Origin: Sinonovacula constricta
Lineage: Eukaryota; Mollusca; Bivalvia; Cardiida; Solecurtidae
NCBI GenBank assembly: GCA_007844125.1
Contig: CM017563.1
Location: 29,212,094-29,276,093, forward strand
DNA length: 64,000 nt
Direction: 5' to 3'
The notes beneath the pieces are model-generated. The model worked only from the letters and a program-made list of their open reading frames with translations, was not told the origin of the DNA and ran no database searches. Shown piece by piece: positions 35,865 through 49,990 of the stretch (its first letter is position 1; each line of letters opens with the position of its first letter). The position numbers and the translations under genes were made by a program.

Positions 35865-36537
35865 TAGTGATGGGCCGATATCATCGATGCATCGGTGAAT
35901 CGTGATAATTGCCATGACGATACAGTATCGCGATACAATGTTAAGGTATCGATACGGGACGATACTATTTTTATTCACGAAACACAATAATTTATGTCCG
36001 TATTGCTTGCTTGCATACCGTCTACGTAATTGAAAAAAAGAATCTATTATACCGCTTACGTAACTGACAAAATATATATCAAAGCGCTTAAATTCGCAAT
36101 AGTTGTTACGGGATCAGCCTTTCATTAGTTAGTTAGAGAAAATGGACCTCTCTTTCCTCAAAATATTTTGTTAAAACCGGTAACCAGCTGTAAGCGTGTT
36201 CTGTTTTAATATCTATGTCCTAAGTGACATATACGTTCGAAACAACAATTATGTTTTTTTTATTAATTAACAATCGTCTTGAGCCAGAGCATTGTCTTTG
36301 TTAATGTTCCAGTTTTAAAGCCTATTAAAATCAAAAGCGTTCTAGTCACAGTGATGTTTTTCCTTAATAAACATATTAAACAATAAACAGAAATGAGGAT
36401 ATCAATTTAGTAAGGCGTAAATTCACTAAATTGCATTTATTTGGTTTTAATATAATTATCGTGATACTATATTGCGATACAATCCAGCTTTCTTGATAAT
36501 ACCTTGACGTTTTTTTCAGCGGCGATACCCAACTCTA
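35865..36537 (+). mobile_element. hAT-like non-autonomous element
   Basis: Left end TAGTGATGGGCCGATA and right end GGCGATACCCAACTCTA are inverse matches of the TAGxGxTGGG type. Subterminal CGATAC/GTATCG words recur at both ends. The adjoining bases TATTTTTC and ATTTTTTC could be a decayed 8-bp TSD. No transposase frame. Confidence 0.6.
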
Positions 36538-36597
36538 ATTTTTTCGTCATTAATAATACGAACTGTCACTGTTCCTTGATTTAAATGCAATGTTACG

Positions 36598-37698
36598 TCA
36601 TCATCATCATCATATCCTGAGTTTATTTGTCATCTGCTGCGGGTGTCCCAGATACTGAGGTAGGCAGCAGGCGGCTTGAACGTCTTACACCAGCTCTCCA
36701 TTCGTCCCTGTTGTGTGGACTGGTATTGCCCATACAACATACACTTAAATCGGTCTTGATGCAATCAGACCACGATTTTCTAGGTCTTCCACGCCCACGG
36801 GCGCTTGGAATATCCATGTTTATAATGGTGTTGGTACAATTGTTACGAGAAGCATGGCCATACCACCTCAGGCGTTTGGTACGGAGAGCTATGGCTACCT
36901 CTTGAATTCCTAATTTGGTGTACAGAGAATCTGTGGTGACAGATCCAACGGACCATGGCTCTATCATTACGTTGTAATCGATGTAGGTCTGAGGTGGACG
37001 GTGCCCAGGATTCACTGCCATGTAGGAGTGTAGACCGGACGCAGGCATTGAAGACTTTTCCACGAGTACTGAGGGATATATGTCTTGAGGTCAAGATTGG
37101 TAGAAGCTTTCTGAATTTTCCCCAGGCTATACGACATCTGGTGATAACGGCTAGCTTGCAGCCTCCACCAGCGCAAAGCATATCACCCAGGTAACAGAAA
37201 CTTGGTTCAACATCAAGTACTGTTCCATCGACATCGACGTGTGTGCAAGGTCTACCATCAATGGGACGGGACAGCCCACAACATCTTGGGCACACTTAAA
37301 GTGGGTTGGCATGAAGTGGACCTTTGATGGCACTACATTTCTTGTGTACCCATAGCCCGCACTGAGAACACTAGATAGCGTTACTCCCAACTCCACTACG
37401 ACACACCGCACAAGGGAAATCTCCACTATCTTGAAGAAGATCAAGACCTGGCCACGAGATCAAGAGTTTGGTTTTCTTCATGTTTACCCTCAGTCCTCTT
37501 TCCTCCATACCACTCTTCCATGCTTTAAGATTGTTGATGCATTCTTCAAGTGAGTCAGCAACCAGTGCCAGGTCATCAGCGTAAAGTAATTCCCATGGCA
37601 CACCAGTGCGGAAAGCACGTGATAGAGCTTCTAGTACAAGGATAAAAAGAAGAGGACTGAGAACAGATCCCTGGTGAACACCAACTCTCATCTCAAAC
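36598..37698 (-). pseudogene. RTE-like non-LTR reverse transcriptase fragment with embedded zinc finger
   Basis: On the minus strand the frame opens at FEMRVGVHQGSVLSPLLF (motif B) and reaches the catalytic ELLYADDLALVAD (motif C). A PHD/treble-clef-like finger follows (CAVCRSGVGSNAI, a stop, CSQCGLWVHKKC), then CPRC, the thumb and a GRGRPRKSWSDC end. At least one in-frame stop and one frame change separate pieces at 37691-37371, 37295-36843 and 37063-36623. The 3' end is a run of ATG repeats (CATCAT on the plus strand, 36598-36613), as RTE-type elements carry. It is 5'-truncated: endonuclease and fingers are absent. It polymerised DNA on nicked target sites in its active form. RTE placement is inference. 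Confidence 0.8.
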
Positions 37699-37875
37699 CT
37701 AAAATAAAATAATTATACTGTGTACGTGGTTTATTTATTTCATATTTTTTATTTAAATAAACTGCCGCTGTTGCAAGGATTTTAATGTTTCTTAGTTGCA
37801 TACATATTTTGGTGCCAATACTTTAATAAGGTTATCACACTCAAGATGACTTGAGAATGCAGATAAGAGCGTGAA

Positions 37876-38166
37876 CGTTAATTGATGTTTGCCTACAGTC
37901 ATTATTGTGATGATAGCATTCGCACTAATCTTGATTGATAATTAGTCAATGTGATCTTAATTAATGTTTACCGACATAGACGTGTATAAAAATTAAAATT
38001 AATAAATTGGTCTGTGTGATCTTTAATTGATGTTTGCCTACAGCCATTTTTGTGATGATAGTGTTAGCACTAATCTTGATTGATAATTAGTCACTGTGAT
38101 CTCAACTGATGTTTGCCGTCATAGACGTATATAAGTGCTTGCAATTAACAGACTGGCCAGTGTGTG
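37876..38166. repeat. 145-bp imperfect tandem duplication
   Basis: GATGTTTGCCTACAG, CACTAATCTTGATTGATAAT and CATAGACGT blocks occur in the same order starting near 37884 and again near 38029. Confidence 0.8.
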
Positions 38167-39199
38167 ATTCAATCTCGCAACGTACGCTAGTTTTATCACA
38201 ATGCAGTATGAAGAAGTCGACTAAGACGGCAACCAACTTATTGTGTTTGTATGCATATCTAATAAAATATTATATATATTATACAATGTATAACAAATTA
38301 AATCCAGTATATACTTTACTTTTACATCATTTCGCCTTCATTTAACGCTTGGAAAAGATACACTTATATCCGAAGTACTCATAATGCATATGAAGCCGAT
38401 GGAAACAAATACAAATTGATGTGAATGGTGTCGAAATAATTATAAATAAGTTAACAAGTATACATTTTTGCTATATATACACGTATATCCGACGGCGACA
38501 TGTTACCGATCAAGGGCGAACTGTTACCGATCAAGGGCGACCTGTCACCAGTTAAGGGAGGGCGAAGTGTTACAAATTCTTCTCGAGTTATTCTTTCCTT
38601 TTACATTCATAATTTCCAGTAATATCTAGCTTGTGAGTGCCGATAATTCGCTCGATTATCTGTTATTTCCTTCCGGATTCAAACGACGATTCGCCAGGTA
38701 CTTTTTCAAATATGTTAGCTTGAAATGGTCCAATTCTTAGTTGTTTACACAAGCTTCGTTGATTCCTATGTCCATGTCCGCCATCTTTTTTTACTTAGTC
38801 CCCAGAGGCTCAGCGGCGAGTAGCCTCCCTTTGAAATCAAGTAACCGAGTTATCGGACTGCCCAATAAACATGTAACGTATACTGAAGCAAATAATTACT
38901 TATAACTTAACCCTTATCATGCTACATTTTGTTAAAGGTTCATGCTGAAGTCATAGTTTGTGCCTTTATGTTATAAATATTACACGTAAATTATGTATAT
39001 ATAGCTATAAATATAGCTATTAATACAAACTAAACTCAAAGAGTGTAGATCCTGATCAGACAGCTCCATGCTGGGAGCTAGATGTACTGGGGTTCACTAT
39101 TTGCCAAAGCTTGATAAATACTTGACAAGCAAGTTAAGTGTTAACAAGATTCGATTCCTATCAAGCTTGGAATAAACGTATTTTTTTTCAGAAAAGGGT
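38167..39199. other. Mostly featureless; short 22-bp repeat
   Basis: Near 38500-38570 the words TGTTACCGATCAAGGGCGAA recur about three times with decay. A 78-codon frame before this has no domain. Near 39160, CCTATCAAGCTTGG resembles words near 20740 and, inverted, 62770. Confidence 0.45.
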
Positions 39200-39430
39200 G
39201 GCAGTTTTAGGAAAATCGCTGTCAAAATGGTGCCGTCAAAAAGCAGATCTTTGCACGCACAACATATACACATACATATCGTATTTCAGGCGATGCGTTT
39301 CTTGTTTCGATAATTTAACGATGATATCCGAAATTTCTACTTGCGACTCGCTTCAATATTCATCCGAAAGGACCTTTCGTCAGCAAGGGTCAAAAGTGAG
39401 ACAGCTACGACGAATACATGTAATACTCAT
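39200..39430 (+). repeat. Dispersed repeat, family Y
   Basis: AATATTCATCCGAAAGGACC and GGTCAAAAGTGAGACAGCTA correspond to words in the same order near 22010-22080. A 123-codon frame runs through it, without a recognised domain. Confidence 0.45.
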
Positions 39431-41164
39431 AGAATGTTATTTTGTGGGAAACACTTTATTTAAAAACCCTGCATGGATTTGTCAACACAATTTAAACTGT
39501 TGCATTTGAATATGTCAACTATATACTGACATGTATTGTAAGCACAATTCAGAGAAATATGCTTTAATTGCCTATTTTTTAAACTTGTGAAGATGTTGCT
39601 ATCAAGTTTTAACATGGAGCCTTTGCCATATTTTATTACAAAATGACACCACAATGATAAAAATACATGTATGATGCATTAGAAAAGAGCAAGTTGATTT
39701 TTAATAAAAAAAAACTCCACAGATTTAGTACTCTGTTTCGAATACAGTTTGTCTAAGATCATTATGTGACTAATTCTATATTATTCAATTTATCATATCA
39801 GGAACGATACTTGTATTTTCCTTTGGCGTCCATTGGGTCATTGTACTTCATTTCCATCTTTCCCATTTTTTTTTTAATTTTGTAAAATATTTTACTAGTT
39901 ATAAACTGTATTGTCTTTGTAAAATCATAAGTTCGAAACTTTACCTTGTAGATCAATGAAATCAGCAAATAAATGTGTATATTTGCAATTTTATAGTCGA
40001 ATATCTTTGATAGACCAAATGGCTATGTACATATTTCTCTAGCTCTGTAGTTTTGTTTTTCAGGAGGGTGTTTGTATCTCCCCAGACTTAAGTTTAAATA
40101 TAGTTGCACATGTTTGTTCTGTTATATAATTAAAAAAATAACCGGATCATAAATTGTCGAAGTTGTCAGGGTTGCTATGTGACGAACGTATAAAGAAGGT
40201 GCGCACTTGTGAGAGGAACCGAATAGTCAAGATGTGGCAATTACAAAACACGGAAATGATGATAACTTAGATATTATTGCTTGTTGAAATTGTTCCTTAC
40301 TATATGTCACATATAAACCTTCAAGTGCAAACTGAATTTTACACAAAAATTGAATTTATATTTTCTTGCATTTGTAGATTTATTTGTTAGTAAAACTAAT
40401 GCACACGTTGTTTGACAAATTTACAGTTTCTCTTCAGCGTTTTAAAATATAACATAAATTAACATTAATTCAACAAATAATATTCTAACTCGAATCCTCT
40501 TTTACGGTAAATTAACACAGGACAAATCTTTGTTCAGCACTGAACTCTCCTACCGAGAACCTGTTAGCCTTCTCCTGATTTGTTGAATTTAATCATGTGA
40601 CAAAGGTCTTAGTTTCAGCCCTTTTAGATTTTGTTTCCAAAGGGATATGTCATTGCGATATTGTTATTCCCTAGATCCTAAAGATTCCATTACCTAAAGT
40701 TGAAACAACCTGCTAAGATTTAACCCGATTAAATATACACAACGTCAGTTGCTGAATAACTAAGTGCAATAAACTGTAGTTATTACATTTATCAATGCAA
40801 AGTGTGGTTTGCAGAAATAAATATATATGTACAATTTAAATGTCATACAATATAAAACAATGGAATCATAAAATGTTTTGCTAATTTTAACGAATGTACA
40901 TTAAAACAATCTAGAAAATGCTTGCGTTTTTTCTTTTATCATTTCGTAAGAACTTCTGCAAGTTTTAAATCAAGTTGCATTTTTGGTCTTAACAAGTTTT
41001 AATATAAAATTTAATTGAATGGTTTTACGTCATTTATACTTACAACGGTTAAATGATAACGACATTCTCAAAATTGACAAAATTCACATGCCATTTAAGT
41101 TAAGTGAGTTAAGGTTTATGCATCAAATCTCATACAAAAACACTCGTTAAGATGAATTATGTTA
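39431..41164. other. No recognised feature
   Basis: AT-rich sequence; only short frames. Confidence 0.45.
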
Positions 41165-41400
41165 ACGTTTGACAGGTAAGAGCTCTGTAAAAAACGGTTT
41201 AAGCACCCCAGTTGGTCCATATTGCCGACTGACCGTTCCAAGGTGGTAACCGTCGGGTTTACTCTGTTTGTTAAATGACTCACAGATTGGTTCTTTTACA
41301 TTTGGCTTGCATGTGAATATCTTTGCCATGTGCCATTTCAGATTTTGGTATACGTTGCATTGCTCACAGGACTTTGTCACATATTCGTATTCATGACTGA
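41165..41400 (+). repeat. Dispersed tRNA-related repeat, family S4
   Basis: Runs from GACAGGTAAGAGCTCTGT through GGTTTAAGCACCCCAGTTGG to TTTGGCTTGCATGTGAATAT and GGACTTTGTCACA. It is the inverse orientation of 3830-4050. Confidence 0.6.
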
Positions 41401-42172
41401 TTTTGTAAGACAGCTAGCAAATTAAGTATCGCTGAAAGTTGTTGTGTAGTAAACAATCTTTATTTGCAGAAAATGCGAAAGTTCAATTGCATTTAAGTAC
41501 AATTGTAATGTTGAAGCAGGAAATTTGCAATTAATACCAGACAGTGAAGGCAAATTGCGAAGAAAACCCACCACAAGAAATTAAAAAGAAACTCAATTAG
41601 CAACAAACCACAAAAATATATTCCAAAGTCAAGTTAGCCGGTTACATTCATTGATCAATAGAAAAAAGATATTATACACAGAAAGTTTTATCCAAACCAA
41701 TATACAGTCGTACTGACTGAAGTGGCGGATTTTCGGAAATATTCGGAATATCAAACTTTTTCTAACTCAACGTCTTGTTTCAAGCAAATGCCTGACATTT
41801 ATGTCTAAAACGTAAAAATAATCATTGTCGATTTTCTTAAATCGAATTTCATCCACGTATCCAAATACAACGTTTTTTTTTATTGTCGGCGATTACCGTT
41901 TTTGAATTTTTAGCAAATTAGTAAACTTATTTTTTCAAGGTTTTACCGGAAAAATTTAGTAAAATACGTTACTTAATTGATTAACGGTTCGTAACACTTT
42001 TGTTATAGATAATCTTGTTTAAGCAAAATACTTGCCTTTTAGATTCTTTCAATTAAGCTTGCTTTAATACAAGTAAAAGGTTAAAACTAAGGCATTGAAT
42101 AATTAAACAAATGTGACAGATTTAATGATGTTTGGCGATGTGTTAAAAGTACAGCTAACTATGTTTGATTTG
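41401..42172. other. No recognised feature
   Basis: AT-rich sequence between two SINE copies. Confidence 0.45.
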
Positions 42173-42184
42173 AAACAATTTTCT

Positions 42185-42452
42185 ACCGGACCAGGTAACG
42201 CAATCGGTAGAGCGTCGGCACTTGTTCCCGGTTTCGATCCCGGCTAGCGAACTACTGATGTTTAAATGTGATGGTATAGCTCCTTGGAAACTGGACAGGT
42301 GCCAGGATAATGTGACTGGGTGTTGCATCATGCCGGTTGTTCACGACATGCTATTCACATTACAGGCAACATATTTGCTTCAGGTGGACACGGTCTCCAA
42401 ATAAATGAAATACTGTTGGTTGGTCAATAAACCCAACAAACAAACAAGCAAC
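42185..42452 (+). repeat. SINE S1 copy with 12-bp TSD
   Basis: AAACAATTTTCT is repeated exactly at 42173-42184 and 42453-42464. The head GGTAACGCAATCGGTAGAGCG and B box GGTTTCGATCCC start the insert. The body has diverged between the head and GATAATGTGACTGGGTGTTG. The tail is CAAA repeats. This copy best defines the 5' start of S1. Confidence 0.85.
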
Positions 42453-42464
42453 AAACAATTTTCT

Positions 42465-44274
42465 TTCTTAATAACATATATTGAATATTTCACAATTTAT
42501 GCTTACAACAATGCGACTGTGGTACAGGCATTCAAAGGATATCATCAAAGGTTTGTGAAATCTCTTTGCCAGGTATAATTAGTTTGGAACACAAATAAAC
42601 ATGAAGGCATACGAACGTTCTGTGTTTAATCCTAATAGTCATGAAATTGTCGGACAATAGTTAAATACTATTTATACTAGCTCAATTGTAATATATCTTG
42701 TAACTTGCAACAGGTGCAATATACAGTTAATTTAGTATGCGAGTCTAAATAGTCAATTAGGTTTGGAAAGTATGAACAACAACAGATGTGATATTCGGTT
42801 CATCACTGATGCTGCATTTACAACCTATGTTGCAATTCACTTCAATGAGAACAATTACTTATTTACAGATTTCTCTCAGATCAATCAGTGTATTATGTCG
42901 CTAATGATGTTTGTCGTCTATCAAAGAAAGGTTTCTGGACACACAAACTAAAGACATTACTATCAAACGGTCAGAATACACGATTTGTTCATTGTTAAGT
43001 GAGCATTAAGCCTTATTTCTACCTCTAATAAACTGTGTACTATGTATCTTACAATATATTTTTTTTCTGCAAATCATGTTCTACATAGAAAACAGTTTCT
43101 CTGTGCATTACAGTATCTATATTTGTTGACCCTCTTTTGTTTGTAAATGTTCACTGTAAATTACAATTTTACGCCACACCTAATGACGTTCATGACATCA
43201 TTTTGTAACCAATTGTCATGACGTCAACATAATTTAAATAAGCCTGTTAATGATTCGCCACGAATCGAAACATCGTTAATTAGGATGGAGTTTTGATTTT
43301 ACTTTAACCTACATTACTAATTAACCTTTAAGATATTTACAACTTGTCATTTAACGTTGAATTGTTTTAATATACACGTCAATATATGTTCGTTATCTTT
43401 AATTTAAGACTTAATTCGGTGATAATATAGCTAGCTATTCGCCGTTGTAAGTAATTAACATGCGGTTGTTGTGTGAAAAAGATGACGTTTGAAAATGTTG
43501 GTTTGTAGACGTAAGTTTAATTAAACAATAATATAAGTATTTGGTATTTTACACCATAACTCGTACTTCAAGTTCACTTCCCGCAACAATAATATGATGA
43601 TATAACTGCAACTAGAATTGATGTAACAATTACATGTCAAGGCTGACAAGTTATACAAATAGCCATCAACATGTAACAAATGTTAAAAAAAAGACTGGTG
43701 TTTGAAATTTTTTGATAAATATAATGAAATATGCGTATTATCTTTATTCAATTAATTGGAATCAAATTACTTTTTATTTTCCATGCTAACCTTTCTTACA
43801 AAAAAATAGGAATTATGCAACAGATTTACTCGATTATCACAAAAGTACATTCTCATCTTGTGTTCAGTTAGTTTTTCTCGTTATAAGAAATACTTAGATT
43901 TGAGTTGTAGTCTAATATGAGCACATTAAGACAAAACCTCAATGAGTGCAATAGGCATTTATGGTTCAGATAAAACGTTTTGTGATTTCAGATTGCTTCA
44001 ATAATTAAGTTATATCACTAAAATTAAATCCGAGTGATATTTTCTGATGAAGATGTGTTTCGAAACTCGGCTCTGGGTTTTAAGAAAACACAAAGGTTAC
44101 AACAATGAGGACCAGTCTCTATTTAATGATTAATTGCATCATTCGACCTTGTTTATAGACGTTGACATCAAAACAACGATTATGTTGTCATCTATTCATT
44201 GTTATAGAATATTTTCTTTTAAACTTAATGCAGTTATTATGTTTTGGTGTTTTTTGTCATTTCAAACTCAGAGA
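42465..44274. other. No recognised feature
   Basis: AT-rich sequence with short frames only. A TGACGT/ATGACATCA-rich segment near 43180-43230 is the only notable word cluster. Confidence 0.45.
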
Positions 44275-44430
44275 ACATCACATGTTGTCACTGACCCAGG
44301 CTCACTCTCAGTTGAGTTAAACGTGCATTACAAGGATTTGACAGCAATAAATGGAAAACCAATTAGGGAGCACGTATGAACTAGTACAATAATGAGATTA
44401 ATTCGTTTTCCCGCCAGGGAGTATTTGAAT
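44275..44430 (+). repeat. Dispersed repeat, family Z
   Basis: Matches 24080-24245 (ACAATAATGAGATTAATTCG, AGGGAGTA). The start looks like an exon after a pyrimidine tract, but the match to a second locus argues for a repeat. Confidence 0.45.
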
Positions 44431-46574
44431 GGTGATTTTGCCTCATTAAGCGGTGACCGGAAGGGTAAAGATACCTTATAATTATCGGGATATCATTAGC
44501 AAGTAAACACGATCGAGAGAGTCACGCATTCGTTGTCATTTAACCTTTTACTACAACGAAGGTGCACTTTGCTGAAATTGTCTTTGGAGGAAACTGATAC
44601 AATGATTACATATCAAAATAGTATCAGTAAGTTCATTTTGTACAAAAAATATATATGTATTTATATGTGTATGTATTTATTAATATAATTTATAATATAT
44701 TAACCGGCTCGTTTTTGGACTAGGATTATTTTATTCTTTAGCTTGATATTAGTTAAAGCAAAATGCTTATGTACATGTACAGTATAATAGATTAAATGTA
44801 GTCTTTGAGAGTATCAAGTTAAAGACTGCGAGATTGGCTGCAACAAATCTACTTTTTTATTGCTTAAACTGCTTTACATGGCTTCATACAATGATTTGAC
44901 GATCAGAAAGCTACATACTGTTATATACTGTTTACTAGATTATCAATCTACCTTAAAGTTTGAAAAGTTTATGATAGATGGCAGATTGCCTTTGGTACAA
45001 TTTATGTGGTAAGTTATATTTCATAGTCACAAAAAATGTTTAATAATGGAAGTGCGTACATGTAGTACAAATATACGTCACTAGAAATTAAACGTCGCTT
45101 GTCGTCAGTCGTATCAACACTGCCAAAGTCGGCAGTTTTGTGAAAGTGTGTTTTTGTTTATGAAAACCATAAACAACTAATGGCATTTGCAATAATCTGA
45201 GAAACCTGAAAAAGTTTTTATTTAATCAATTGCAATAATGAATTTAACCAACAATCAATTAAACTATGTATACTATTTAATTATTCGTATGTTCAAATTA
45301 ATTTCATGCCACGTTAGCCCTTGCATTTTATTCCTTTCACTTACTTTATTCTATCGTAGAAGCTATCTAATTAACAAATTGAAAACTAGTTATGGCACAC
45401 AATGTGTATATCGTTATGTTCCTGGTATATTGTTTCGGAAATTGGGGTTGTGAAATCTACCAAACACAGCAATACAAGATGCTGTACGCTTCATTGTACA
45501 GTTCATTTATCTTTTAATTTAATGCTCGAACAACTGTCTATTCAAATCCTCTTTCATGTCGATTAAACATTTAGTTAGAAATATAACATAACTACGTTGT
45601 GACAGAATCGAAATGCCTGTTTTGACCAGTGTTCATTTCCTTACTTTCCGATCTGCAACTTATGTAACTGATTTTAGAAGATAATTGAAAATGAACAATT
45701 AAAACATATAAAATAAAAAAGAAGATAATAAACATCCATTATAAAATTATGTTAATATCCACTACAACCTAAGTGACAAACAGAAAAGGTTACGAACAAG
45801 ATAAAACAATTAAGCTCGTACTTAAATAGGTTTTAGGTTTTAGATTTTTTTCAATTATATGGCTTCTGTCTTAAGTATAGAAGCTCCTTCATTACAGCCC
45901 AGCCATTAGTAATGTGTGGTACATGTATAAAGTACAAAATCAGAACTCATACCCATTAATTTTCCTCAAATATATATTCTAAACTGAAAGAAAAACGACT
46001 GGCGAACTTCTATAGTAGCAGAAAATTGTATGGAGACAAAAACCTGATGCTTATTGGGCGAAAAGAAACCACAAACTAAACGTTTTTTATGCGTCCTATT
46101 AATAGCAGTTATGTAACCATTATCCCGTTTTTACTACACTCATAATAACAGTTTTACTTTTTCGATTGTAGAATGAAAAACGATTTCTGTCATTCTGATA
46201 TTGTTTCCTCCAATACGAACGTGCAATTACCAGTAGCTTAATTTTCCATCAATGATTAAGGGAACCATACGATTGTTGATATAAATATATAGTTTATTGA
46301 TTTTCTTTTCAGATTTGTTAGATATAGATGAAACTATTAATGTTGAATTTGTAACTCGGCAAAACCGTTGGGATTACAATGATACACGTGCATGTAGTTC
46401 TCTGCGTTGCATCCTTACCAATATAAAAAATATTACAAGGTCCTATGAACATTAAACCAAAACATTTACATTTGAAAAGGTACGTACAAAGTTATTCACA
46501 TGCCAGTCGAATGTTAAAGTTACAACACAATAGACATTATGTGAAATTAAGCCAACCCAACATTTACCGCTTAG
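44431..46574. other. No recognised feature
   Basis: AT-rich sequence; a 71-codon frame at 45238 lacks a domain. Confidence 0.45.
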
Positions 46575-46645
46575 GAAAGATCAGTTGGATGCTTAAACCG
46601 GTTTTACGGAGCTCTAACCTCGCACTTCCTGAGGGTGGTTCAAAA
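46575..46645 (-). repeat. S4 fragment
   Basis: ATCAGTTGGATGCTTAAACC and TTTTACGGAGCTCTAACCTC match the end of the 3830-4050 copy. Confidence 0.45.
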
Positions 46646-48639
46646 TGAAATATTCTTATCGTAGAGTTGCTGCCTGATGCTACAGAAATGGCCAAGACTT
46701 GCATGATTCTTGCCCCAAACTCCGTCATCACATCGAGAATCCTTTCAGTGTTCACTTTATGTACAGTTTTAAAATAATATTCGCGTACTCACTGCTTAGA
46801 AGGCATGCTCTGAATATGGAAGAATCATTACGTTGTGTTGTTGTTTAAGAGATAAAAAACTTAACATGAAGACAAGAAACTGTTTGTTTTAACAGATTGT
46901 AAGCAAATAAAACATTCACTTACAGGGTTGTAACACCGTATATTATATACACCGTTATTTTAAAAATTGAAGTTAAAAATGCCCACTATTTAAGGTGCTA
47001 CTGAGGTATCATTTAATATCGCTGGAACGAAATTTCGCACCATCGTTGAAAAAGACTGTTTCGCGCGGACGTAAATTCGTGCAAAAAAAAATAATAAAAA
47101 AGAATCGATAATTGACTGACCCGTTATCAATATTGTTTTTTGAACAATCCAGCAAATCATGTGTTAGTTACCACTTCCCTTGTTATTAATAGTCAATTAT
47201 CGGACCACTGTTTATTCGGAGCCGCTAATTGACACGGGACCCGTTTGATCCATACAGTTGGACCATTTATAAAGTACTTTAATTGGCGTGTTAATTGGCG
47301 TACCCGTTATATATTAAACCAAGAGCGGCTAACCTTCTCCCACCGCAGCTAATCTACACAGGGAAAACAGATTTGTCACTGCCCAAAGGTGTGAAATTCC
47401 CGGATGATTGAGACGTGACACAACCAGAATCCCACTGGTCGAATGAAACATTTCGGTCTTCCCGTAGAAGAGTAGATACCCACTAATAAGTTTACTAACA
47501 GCTTTAATCACCCATTTGTTCGCGTAAACGGCTTAGGTCAGCCCAAAAGTTTCCTTTTAACTTATTCGCACGTAAGCTTTTCATCCTTTTTACTGTGAAC
47601 AATTCTCCCAATTTCTCTCAGTAATCTCTCAATTTCACTGTCACACATTTCATAGCTCTTGGAAAACTTAAACAATAGACCAACAAATATTAACACAGTA
47701 GTTGGATGTGTTACAAATTCTTAAAAAAGGTAAGCTTTATACATAATAACGAACAGAAAAGACTCAAAAAGTTTAACAGCTTTACAGCAAATGATATTTT
47801 GTTTTTATTCATATGAAATACTTCAAATTTTATCAAATAGCGATACGGGCAACCAAATACAAGTTGTAGGTCCATTCGGACATTAGCACGTTTCGGATAC
47901 GTATGTGGAACTATATGGTTAAATATTAGCTTAGGTTTTTAAATTCGTGCACTGGCCCGAGCGCGAAATACGCGAAAATTAAGCCATCGCTAAATAAAAT
48001 GATACCACAGTAATTAAGAGGAGATATAAGGCGATGTTTATGTGATAATGCTAATGGACTGGTTAAAGATAATGTACATGCATAATAAAAATGTAATAGA
48101 TTAAAGGATAACAGATTTAATATGAACTATGTCGAAATGAAAAGAAAACATGACATGAGATGGGCAGTGAATGGCATCAACGTAAGTGCATAAAGTTAGC
48201 CAGCTACTTGCACTTTTTATGCTGGTTTCGTTGTATTGATTCGGTTCTAGTGTGGTCATCAATATGCACATTAATGTCAGTTTCTGACAAATGGCTTTGT
48301 TTATTAAATCATTCAAAGATGCAAGTTGTATAAATGTAGACATATTGTTTGTAATAAATAAGAGATCCCAAGACAAGATAAGTGGGACACACTTATTTGC
48401 ACTGAAATGTGTTGAAAATTTAAGTTCTTATGCAAGACACCAGTAAATATATTTAGTTAAATAATTGATTTTATATTTCAAATAATGTTTCTCCCCACGC
48501 CCAATATAACAATGACAATCATATTTTAATTACGTCACAACTTTTGTATTTATGACGTCTCAATGTGGAGTGTTTTGTATTTCAAATAGTTATGATTTCT
48601 TTCCACTGTTTGCATCTGAGAAAGCCCAAAAGAAGTGCG
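46646..48639. other. No recognised feature
   Basis: AT-rich sequence; a 91-codon minus-strand frame at 48376-48101 lacks a domain. Confidence 0.45.
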
Positions 48640-48735
48640 ATGCTAGAGCTCTGTTAAACATGTTTACGCACCGTAGTCGGCCTTTTTTGCTAACTGCTCG
48701 TTCCACGGCGGTAACTGTTTGGTTTGCTATATTTT
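48640..48735 (+). repeat. S4 fragment
   Basis: TAGAGCTCTGTTAAACATG and CGTTCCACGGCGGTAACTGT match the 5' part of the 41165-41400 copy. Confidence 0.45.
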
Positions 48736-49919
48736 ATATAATGTATAAAGTTTTGTTGTAACCTTTATATTTGACTGACATATGAATACCTTTGTCGTAT
48801 TATTTTTCAATTTTCATATATGTTGCAATACTGAATGACCTTTGTGATATTTTAAGTATTCATCATTGCAATAATGTTATATGTGCAGTGTGGCGACCGT
48901 ATGTCTAATATGTGTTATTAAATGCTATTCTTCACACTTCTATATAACTACAACGTGATTGATACTCTCATGAATATATATTTAAATCTGCATTTTTTGA
49001 TGCCCGTGTAAATAAATTCGCAATAATATCAGTAATATATCATCACTGCTGCAGCTGAATAATCTTATTGTCAGAATATTTATACGACAGCAGAATTAAA
49101 TCACCAACTTTCTATGATAATGTAAATATTTGTAGTAAGCTTATTTTACTGAAGTTTTTATTTAACATTATAATGTCAACTGTTCGATCAAAGTGTAGCA
49201 ATGTCTTTACCGATATTGTATTATAATTTAAATAATATTTATTTTATTTCTGTTATAGCAAAAAATGTTCACAATATTACAGTAATGGCTATTGGTTTAG
49301 TATAATATTGCAGTGTATCTTTTAAATCCAAACAAGTTGTTCGACAACAAATGGAAATTGATTTCAACTAAACATGCTTCCCTTATTGTCAACCATTTCA
49401 GTTCTGTGCATAGACCCTTTTAGCTACTAAAACTAACTAAAACCAATATCAGTTACAGTAATATAATACCACGAATTTACTATTTAAGACAGTGTTCGAG
49501 TCTAAACTTGTGTGCTGTCTAACGGGAATTGTAGTCTTAATAAGTTATAAGTTTCACTAATTATTTTAGTTTTAACCTATTATATTAATACAACATTTTT
49601 GTTAAACGTAATCGTATTCGGCGTTGTATGATCTATCAAGTGTCGGTGTGCCGTAAAACCCAAAAGATAAAAGTACAAGAACACTTTCGTGAAAACAACA
49701 CCATTTAAACTGAAATCACGTGTTATGTTGTTTTTTCTACATTTTTAACTAGTTGAAACTAGTTTTATTCTGTTAATGTATGAACGGAACTATAAATGTT
49801 TAGGTATAAGACGTTCATTCTTAACACGCAACTTGCAAATATTGATTTTCGACATCTGAACCCAAAATGCATTTAATACTTAGACAAAAACTAAATTCCA
49901 TTTCAGTATTATAATTGAA
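48736..49919. other. No recognised feature
   Basis: AT-rich sequence without frames over 60 codons. Confidence 0.45.
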
Positions 49920-49990
49920 GATTGTATTGTCTGAGGAGTCAGCTGGGACACCTTCAACATCGTACTCGCCACCAACAGGAAGTCAGCTTG

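Noticed and set aside
44134..44379. Host exon after a pyrimidine tract (VVTDPGSLSVELNVHYKDL)
   Set aside because: The segment matches a second locus at 24.1 kb as a dispersed repeat, and neighbouring exons were not found.
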